Below are positions 14,820-20,184 of a stretch of DNA of 20,184 nt, one piece after another. The position numbers and the translations under genes were made by a program. The notes beneath the pieces are model-generated. The model did no database searches, was not told the origin of the DNA, and saw nothing but the letters and a program-made list of their open reading frames with translations. This DNA is from a virus. The stretch is taken from positions 1 to 20,184 of the IMG/VR virus record IMGVR_UViG_3300021959_000539. One strand, written 5' to 3'. Position 1 is the stretch's first letter. Each line of letters begins with the position of its first letter.

Positions 14820-17024
14820 ATGTTTTTAGGATTACTAATTTTATTTGTCGCACTAGCCTTAAGTGGCATTGCGGCCTATTACAGTATTATAGGATTGACT
14901 GCAATTTTTGCCGCCGCCGTAGTGCCTATTATTGTTATGGGTGGAATACTTGAAGTTGCAAAACTATCCTGTACAGTTTGGTTACATCAAAACTGGCAAC
15001 GTGCTAGAATGGTGATGAAGATATATCTTGTGCCAGCAGTCGGAATACTGATGTTTATTACATCAATGGGTATATTTGGCTTTTTAAGTAAAAGTCATAT
15101 AGAACAAAGTGCTTTGGGTACAGAACAAATTGCTCAAGTAAAAGTAATAGATGATAAACTGGTTAGAGCTCAAGCAAAAGTACAACGTTGGAATGATGAA
15201 ATTGGTAGACTTAATAGAGGAGAAACGTCTGGACGTATAGATGGTTTGATTTTAAGAGAACAAGATCGTATCAAAAATGCAAATATACGTATACAACCAC
15301 AGATAGATCAAGAAAATGCAAAAATTAAAGGCTTTAGAGAACAGGCCGCTGTTGAAGTAGAGCAACAAAACAAAAGACTTAGTGATGCACAGAAACGTAC
15401 TCAAGCAGATATCAACCTTGCAGAAAAACGATTGGCGCAACTTGATAAAGATGTTGCCGCCTATACTTCGCAGGGCACAGTCAAAGGTGGTGTTTTTACC
15501 GCTGATATAGACAATGTTAAAAAAGGTAACCAACTTAGAGCTCAACAAAAACCTGAACGTGATGAACTAGCTCGAACAATACAACAAGCAAAACAAAACG
15601 AAATTGGTGTAGCAAGTCGAGTACAACGTGAGATTACAAACATAAACAAACGTTTGGCAGGACAAATCAAAGGTGTTGAACAAAATGTAGCCAAGATACG
15701 TGCAAGTATTAACGACACTATAGAAAGTGCTAATGCAAATATTGCCAAGTATACAATTGAAGCAGGAAGCAGTAATAAAAATGTTGATGCAAGAATTAAA
15801 GAACTTGAACTCAACATAGAAAATATTCAACCAGAAATAGATGGACTACGTGAAGAAAAGTTTGTTTTTGAAAAACAATATAGACAGTTTGAAGCAGAAG
15901 TTGGCCCAGTTAAATACATAGCCCAGTTAATCTACGGTGATAATCCTGACCAGAATTTGCTCGAGGCGGCAGTACGTTGGGTCATAATACTAATCGTAGC
16001 AGTATTTGATCCCCTTGCAATAATGATGTTACTAGCCGCAACAGAAACGTTTGCATGGCGTAGAGAGGAAAAATATGCCAATAATATTGTTAAACAAGAA
16101 ACAAAAGTGTCTGCCGTTGAGACTCCTGAAGAAGTGCCGAGCCCACTGCCGGTTGAGGAGACTGAACAAGTTCAAAAAGAACAAGAACAAGAACCAGAAC
16201 CAGAACCAACAGTTGAGGATGGACCAGCAGATGAAGAGCCTGATAAGACTGGAGGCGAGGATAAGTCTGATGGAGGAGAAACTGGAGTCGATACTGAAGA
16301 GCCTAAGCAAGATAATAAAACCCTAAACCGCACACTGCATGTTGAACACATAGTCTTACCTGATCCTGCTATTAAAGAAGAAAAAATAGACTATGATCAT
16401 GAGTATGTTCCTAATCCAGAAATTGAAGAAGAGATAGAAAAAATTAGTGAGCCTGAAATAAGCAATGAAGGTGCAAATATTTACAATTGGCAAGAAATTG
16501 AAAACAAAGAAGATACTCAAATCCAAGAAGAAATAAATCGTGACATAGACAGTCATATTACAGAAGAAACACAAGCAATAGAAGAAGATATAAACGACCC
16601 TAATAATCCAGAAAAACGTGCAAAACGTATATGGAAACGTTTGAATCCAGAAGATACATTGAAAAATCAAGAAGCAATGGAATCACAAGGGTTGATTGAC
16701 GAAGTTCCTTGGCAAAAATTTATAGAAGCATCAGAAGACGAATTAAATCAATATACCAAATCAGATTTTGGAACAACCTTCCCTCCAGATCCAATCAAAG
16801 GTGACACATTTGTAAGAGTTGATAACTTGCCAAGCAAACTGTATAGATGGAATGGTACAAACTGGATCCAAATTGACAAGAATAACTCTGATACATTCGC
16901 CAACAATCCAGACTATGTACAATATCTTATAGACAAACTAGGGTCAGGCGAATATGATCCTGATTTACTTACAGATGCAGAAAGATTACAAATAGAAAGT
17001 CAACTAAAAAGTCAGGATCTATAA
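14820..17024 (+). CDS. Membrane-anchored long coiled-coil protein, 734 aa
   Basis: An unrecognised protein with clear topology. Residues about 2-46 hold two hydrophobic segments and about 68-90 a third. Residues about 95-375 form a long charged coiled coil of repeated Gln/Lys/Glu/Arg heptads. A further membrane segment lies at about 388-408 (WVIILIVAVFDPLAIMMLLAA). Next comes a low-complexity acidic Pro/Glu/Gln tail (EQEQEPEPEPTVED around 460), and a C-terminal module (FVRVDNLPSKLYRWNGTNW, about 660-680). The start has no ribosome site and no earlier in-frame start exists before a stop at 14781. The gene ends in a TAATG overlap with clpX, so the two are made together. It could be an inner-membrane organiser or a sensor; no enzymatic motif is visible. 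Confidence 0.88.
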   Translation: MFLGLLILFVALALSGIAAYYSIIGLTAIFAAAVVPIIVMGGILEVAKLSCTVWLHQNWQRARMVMKIYLVPAVGILMFITSMGIFGFLSKSHIEQSALGTEQIAQVKVIDDKLVRAQAKVQRWNDEIGRLNRGETSGRIDGLILREQDRIKNANIRIQPQIDQENAKIKGFREQAAVEVEQQNKRLSDAQKRTQADINLAEKRLAQLDKDVAAYTSQGTVKGGVFTADIDNVKKGNQLRAQQKPERDELARTIQQAKQNEIGVASRVQREITNINKRLAGQIKGVEQNVAKIRASINDTIESANANIAKYTIEAGSSNKNVDARIKELELNIENIQPEIDGLREEKFVFEKQYRQFEAEVGPVKYIAQLIYGDNPDQNLLEAAVRWVIILIVAVFDPLAIMMLLAATETFAWRREEKYANNIVKQETKVSAVETPEEVPSPLPVEETEQVQKEQEQEPEPEPTVEDGPADEEPDKTGGEDKSDGGETGVDTEEPKQDNKTLNRTLHVEHIVLPDPAIKEEKIDYDHEYVPNPEIEEEIEKISEPEISNEGANIYNWQEIENKEDTQIQEEINRDIDSHITEETQAIEEDINDPNNPEKRAKRIWKRLNPEDTLKNQEAMESQGLIDEVPWQKFIEASEDELNQYTKSDFGTTFPPDPIKGDTFVRVDNLPSKLYRWNGTNWIQIDKNNSDTFANNPDYVQYLIDKLGSGEYDPDLLTDAERLQIESQLKSQDL

Positions 17025-18238
17025 TGACCATGGACGAAGAACAAAAACAACAATACAATCGATGTGATTTTTGCAATAAAGAAAAAGATAAAGTTAATAA
17101 ACTTATTGTAGGTGATAGAGTTGCTATTTGTAACGAATGTGTAGACCTATGTGGCGACTTACTAAAATCTCTTACAAAAGAAACAGTTGATTCAGTAAAA
17201 TTCAAAGACATTGATCCAACCGAATTAAAAGCATTTTTAGACAAATATGTAATAGGACAAGAATCCGCTAAAACAGTTCTAAGTGTTGCAGTGGCAAACC
17301 ATTACAAAAGAATACAAAACAAATCAAAAGATCTAGAACTAGATAAAGCAAACGTTCTGCTCCTTGGTCCAACTGGTTGTGGTAAAACACTATTAGCAAA
17401 GTCAGTAGCAAGGTATCTAGATGTGCCGTTTGCAGTCACTGATGCAACAAGTATTACTGAAGCTGGTTATGTAGGTGATGATGTTGAGTCACTGATTGGA
17501 AAATTATTAAGCAATGCTGGTGGTAATGTTGAAAAATGCCAAAGAGGTATAATATTTTTAGACGAGATTGATAAAATCGCTCGCAAAAGTGAAAACACAA
17601 GCATTACACGTGATGTAAGTGGAGAAGGCGTTCAACAAGCATTGTTGAAAGTGGTAGAAGGAACTGTTTGTAGAGTTCCTGCACAAAATGCTAGTCGGAA
17701 AAATCCACAGGCTGAAATGATAGATATTGATACAACAAATATACTTTTTATTGCTGGTGGCGCCTTTGTTGGTATTAATGATGTTATCAAAAGACGTGCT
17801 GAAGGTTCTGGAATAGGTTTTGGTGTTGATGTTAAAACAAATGCAGAAGGTGAACTTGATAATATGGAGCCAGATGATTTGGTAAAGTTTGGTATGATTC
17901 CCGAATTTGTAGGACGTTTTCCAACATGGGTAGGTTTGAAAGAACTTTCAGAAAAACAGTTGGTATATGTGCTTACTGGAATTAAAAACAGTTTAATTGA
18001 TCAATATACCTATCTGTTTGAATGTGATGGTGTAAAATTAAAATTTAGCGATGAAGCACTGCTTGAAATCGCAAAAAATGCGGCAACACGTAAAACTGGA
18101 GCAAGAAGTTTGCAAGCCGAGCTTGAACGTATATTGATGCCGCATATGTTTAGCCTAAAAGAATATGCTAAACAGGATATTACCGAAGTAGTTATAACTC
18201 CAGGCCTCGTTAAGAAACCACTAAAATTAGCAGCCTAG
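17024..18238 (+). CDS. clpX: ClpX AAA+ protein unfoldase
   Basis: A complete ClpX of 404 residues (E. coli 424). The N-terminal zinc-binding domain has Cys14, Cys17, Cys36 and Cys39. The AAA+ core shows Walker A GPTGCGKT (115-122), pore-1 loop GYVG (148-151), Walker B FLDE with Asp180-Glu181, the SITRDVSGEGVQQ segment, the arginine-finger FVGR motif and sensor-2 RKTGAR. The IGF loop that docks on ClpP is intact at 264-266. The RKH loop of bacterial ClpX reads RKN (225-227). ClpX unfolds tagged proteins and feeds them to the ClpP protease. No clpP lies in the window, so it probably partners host ClpP or acts alone as an unfoldase. AGGA upstream and TAATG coupling to the membrane-protein gene support the start. 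Confidence 0.97.
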   Translation: MTMDEEQKQQYNRCDFCNKEKDKVNKLIVGDRVAICNECVDLCGDLLKSLTKETVDSVKFKDIDPTELKAFLDKYVIGQESAKTVLSVAVANHYKRIQNKSKDLELDKANVLLLGPTGCGKTLLAKSVARYLDVPFAVTDATSITEAGYVGDDVESLIGKLLSNAGGNVEKCQRGIIFLDEIDKIARKSENTSITRDVSGEGVQQALLKVVEGTVCRVPAQNASRKNPQAEMIDIDTTNILFIAGGAFVGINDVIKRRAEGSGIGFGVDVKTNAEGELDNMEPDDLVKFGMIPEFVGRFPTWVGLKELSEKQLVYVLTGIKNSLIDQYTYLFECDGVKLKFSDEALLEIAKNAATRKTGARSLQAELERILMPHMFSLKEYAKQDITEVVITPGLVKKPLKLAA

Positions 18239-18480
18239 GCAGTTTTAGAAATACTCTTAGTTTCGTTTTTAATTTTTTCTTCTAAATGACCAATCATAAT
18301 TGTTCTCATATACTGAGCTCTTGCAAGATCCGTAAATGAGTATTCTCTTATATCATCATTTGCTATTTTTATTGAAAAACTATAAAACGCACCAGATTTT
18401 TTTATACTAGATGCACTTCCTGCGGCTACCTTTTTTGTATTAACCAAGGTACCAAATTTAGTTTCGATTATGTTTGTCAT
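18235..18480 (-). CDS. Hypothetical protein on the minus strand, 81 aa
   Basis: The only gene on the minus strand here. A strong ribosome site, GGGAG, lies 6 nt before its ATG at 18480, supporting it as real. The protein begins with a strand-rich half (ETKFGTLVNTKKVAAGS, GAFYSFSIKIAND) and ends in a charged helix (about 48-75). No membrane segment, signal peptide or clear helix-turn-helix is visible, and I do not recognise it. Its stop codon overlaps the clpX stop on the opposite strand in the palindrome CTAG. It diverges from the lipoprotein gene across 170 nt. Confidence 0.75.
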   Translation of the reverse strand: MTNIIETKFGTLVNTKKVAAGSASSIKKSGAFYSFSIKIANDDIREYSFTDLARAQYMRTIMIGHLEEKIKNETKSISKTA

Positions 18481-18554
18481 TACACTCTCCCTTTTAAGGT
18501 TAAGTGCGTTCCTTCAGCGATTGCCTACTTCCGCCCTCTTGGGTGAACGTATAT

Positions 18555-18563
18555 GTATTTAGC
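18555..18563 (-). promoter_or_regulatory. Candidate late promoter element for the minus-strand gene
   Basis: Read on the minus strand this is GCTAAATAC, identical to the elements at 680-688 and 3455-3463. It lies 74 nt before the minus-strand ATG, in non-coding DNA, which makes it the best candidate of the three for a true signal. The assignment rests on resemblance to the T4 late -10 element TATAAATA. Confidence 0.4.
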
Positions 18564-18567
18564 ATGC
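18560..18567. repeat. TAGCATGC copy 1, in a small inverted repeat
   Basis: TAGCATGC recurs at 18605-18612, 45 bp away centre to centre. Copy 1 also starts an inverted repeat, GCATG at 18562-18566 and CATGC at 18572-18576 around a 5-base loop. It overlaps the minus-strand TAAATAC element. A regulator-binding pair is a reasonable reading, not a proven one. Confidence 0.4.
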
Positions 18568-18590
18568 CTGCCATGCAATAATAAAAAAGG

Positions 18591-18618
18591 TTGACAGTTC
18601 TAAATAGCATGCTATAGT
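18591..18618 (+). promoter_or_regulatory. Sigma70-type promoter of the lipoprotein gene
   Basis: TTGACA at 18591-18596 and TATAGT at 18613-18618 are 16 nt apart. Transcription would begin near 18625, giving a ~26-nt leader with AGGAG at 18638-18642 and ATG at 18651. The match is almost as good as at the ligase promoter, indicating use of host sigma70-type RNA polymerase. Confidence 0.75.
18604..18615. promoter_or_regulatory. 12-bp palindrome overlapping the -10 box (possible operator)
   Basis: ATAGCATGCTAT is a perfect palindrome covering the end of the promoter spacer and the first three bases of the -10 box. A protein bound here would block RNA polymerase. It contains the second TAGCATGC copy. 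No repressor gene is recognisable in the window. Confidence 0.45.
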
Positions 18619-18650
18619 GTTTATATTGTTAGAGAATAGGAGACTTTACA

Positions 18651-20184
18651 ATGATAAAACAAAACACTCGAATAGTGGCCGCACTACTAGGTGCAACTGC
18701 TCTTTCCGCTTGTGGCGGAGGTGGTGGTGGTGGCGGAGGTGGTTACACACCAAATCCTCCAAGTCCAGTCTTATATTATACCCCGCCAGTTCAACAAGTA
18801 ACAGTTGATCCAATGGCAGGTGGTAACGATAATGCATGGTTCGTTGGTGACACATTTGTAGAAGATATTGATGGTGATGGTTATGCAGATGATTTTATAC
18901 TTGCTGGTAGGAAGACACAACCTGCTACAGCTGGTACATGGAGCAACACTAAACTAAGCATGCTGTCTTTTGAAAACGGTGCATTGGTTGATAAGACTGC
19001 ACAGTGGTTTTCAGGTACCGACAACGAAATAATGGGCACAGAGCCTAATGTTCATTTTGCTGACTTCTTTAAAACTGGCAGAAAAGATATGTTTGTTTCG
19101 CACAGTACTGATATGAGACACTTTGGTCCTGCTACCTTCTTTACTAATAATGGATCAAACTTTACCAAAGTTAGTATTCCAACCTTAGACGTTTGGTCAC
19201 ATGGTAGTGATGTTGGTGACTTGAACAATGATGGTTATATTGATATTATCATGCCGGATCTAAAAAATAAAAATACAACTATTGCACTCAACAACCAAGT
19301 GAATGGATTTACCACACACGTTGATGCATTAGGCAATACAGGTGATCTCAGATACGGTGGTTCAGCAGTTGCAATAGGCAATTTTATGAACAACGGTAAC
19401 AACAATGAGGTAATACTTACTGATGCTCAGTGTGCAGTAGTAAGCGGCACTTGCAGTGATAGTAACACAACTAAAATGTACAGTGTTGACTGGACAGGCG
19501 GTGTACTTAAATTTACACATGAAAGAGACCTTCCAGCATTTAGTACCAGCGGTATAGATCATAGTGTTGAAATTGCCAACCACGACTTTAATGAAGATGG
19601 ATATGCAGACGTTATTGTATTCAGCAAAAAAGTAAACAATGGTGATGACAAATTAAGCGAAATACAGTTTATGCAAAACAACGGTAGTGGAGTGTTTACT
19701 GATACAACAAGCTCTACACTAATTGGTTATCAAAACAATACTTCAAGTACATATAAACCAAGGTTCTTTGATATTAACGGTGATGGTAAAACAGACATAT
19801 TGGTCAGTGGTGGTGATTCAAGTACTATGAACAATCCACACAACAGTCACCAGTTTTTGTTAAAAACATCTGATAACAAATACGTTGCGGCTTATCAAAA
19901 CATACTCACTAACTTTATGACAGATGTTAGATCAATTGCTACTTCCAATGGTTTGACTGATATAAATGGTAGTACTGTAAACATTTTTCAAGCAGATGAT
20001 GGTTACAAGTATCTTGTAACATGGGCAAACAGTGCCGGTGGCGGAGACAGTAATGATAATAAACTTACGTTTTTTATGAGTAGGCTAGATGGAACTACAA
20101 TAGCCGCAGGAACTGCGATCAATATGATACAAAATTCTTGGAGTTACCTAAGTGATGCACAAGCTGCTCAAGCACTTACTGATA
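18651..20184 (+). CDS. Secreted FG-GAP/VCBS-repeat lipoprotein, 3' end outside window
   Basis: An open frame of 511 complete codons reaches the window edge without a stop. Residues 1-21 form a lipoprotein signal peptide: basic start (MIKQNTR), hydrophobic core and lipobox LSAC with the lipidated Cys21. A run of ten Gly (22-31) and a Pro-rich linker follow. Four Ca-binding DxDxDG-like loops begin at residues 72 (DIDGDGYAD), 190 (DLNNDGYID), 312 (DFNEDGYAD) and 374 (DINGDGKTD), the pattern of FG-GAP/VCBS blades in beta-propellers. It would be exported by the host and anchored to a membrane, probably the outer one. The AGGAG site and dedicated promoter support the start at 18651. A role in blocking receptors or altering the infected cell surface is inferred. 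Confidence 0.9.
   Translation, partial: MIKQNTRIVAALLGATALSACGGGGGGGGGGYTPNPPSPVLYYTPPVQQVTVDPMAGGNDNAWFVGDTFVEDIDGDGYADDFILAGRKTQPATAGTWSNTKLSMLSFENGALVDKTAQWFSGTDNEIMGTEPNVHFADFFKTGRKDMFVSHSTDMRHFGPATFFTNNGSNFTKVSIPTLDVWSHGSDVGDLNNDGYIDIIMPDLKNKNTTIALNNQVNGFTTHVDALGNTGDLRYGGSAVAIGNFMNNGNNNEVILTDAQCAVVSGTCSDSNTTKMYSVDWTGGVLKFTHERDLPAFSTSGIDHSVEIANHDFNEDGYADVIVFSKKVNNGDDKLSEIQFMQNNGSGVFTDTTSSTLIGYQNNTSSTYKPRFFDINGDGKTDILVSGGDSSTMNNPHNSHQFLLKTSDNKYVAAYQNILTNFMTDVRSIATSNGLTDINGSTVNIFQADDGYKYLVTWANSAGGGDSNDNKLTFFMSRLDGTTIAAGTAINMIQNSWSYLSDAQAAQALTD

Noticed and set aside
16051-16326. Overlapping plus-strand frame inside the membrane coiled-coil gene
   Set aside because: It is a lysine/asparagine-rich shadow of the acidic low-complexity region, with no independent ribosome site.
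18562-18576. Inverted repeat GCATG/CATGC as an intrinsic terminator
   Set aside because: The stem is only 5 bp and is not followed by a T-run on either strand in the correct orientation.
18617-18808. Alternative plus-strand frame with Trp/Arg-rich product starting before the lipoprotein
   Set aside because: It is the shifted reading of the Gly-rich codons of the lipoprotein gene; the lipoprotein frame has the ribosome site, signal peptide and 511 open codons.

Overview
The window is an A+T-rich segment of a tailed, myovirus-type (T4-like) phage genome, most likely marine. The evidence is the gene mixture: a T4 gp30-type DNA ligase, class Ia ribonucleotide reductase (nrdA-nrdB) followed by glutaredoxin, a PAAR spike-tip protein, a pectate-lyase-fold tail spike, and many small, tightly packed or overlapping genes of unknown function. 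This combination is typical of T4-like cyanophages and pelagiphages. The sequence alone does not fix the host.

Layout. Positions 3-2093 hold a 5'-truncated small membrane protein and three unrecognised proteins in overlapping or abutting order. Positions 2071-5516 hold an SGNH-hydrolase-like protein, a RecB/MGME1-like PD-(D/E)XK nuclease, a tail-spike protein and a conserved-looking small protein. Positions 5528-9212 are the nucleotide-metabolism block nrdA-nrdB-grx, which reduces ribonucleotides and re-reduces the enzyme. A full-length amidinotransferase-family enzyme (9221-10429) follows. Then comes a structural block (10430-13147): a small Sm-fold-like protein, PAAR, and a 707-residue Gly/Ser/Asn-rich protein. 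A near-consensus sigma70-type promoter at 13149-13177 starts a second transcription unit: DNA ligase, a 75-residue protein, a 734-residue membrane/coiled-coil protein and a complete ClpX unfoldase. Two of its junctions are 1-nt TAATG overlaps.

The right end differs. A small gene on the minus strand (18235-18480) converges on clpX, and the two stop codons share one CTAG. Across a 170-nt intergenic region lies a divergent gene with its own sigma70-type promoter, whose -10 box lies in a 12-bp palindrome. That gene (18651 to the window edge, no stop reached) encodes a secreted lipoprotein with Ca-binding FG-GAP/VCBS repeats. Such a protein is not a usual phage core product and looks like a host-surface-modifying accessory gene.

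Most notable: phage ClpX with intact ATPase and ClpP-docking motifs but no ClpP in view; the ClpX-coupled membrane protein; the amidinotransferase beside the nrd cassette; and the regulated lipoprotein. No tRNA, CRISPR array, insertion sequence or clear intrinsic terminator was seen, and no gene-free stretch exceeds 300 bases.
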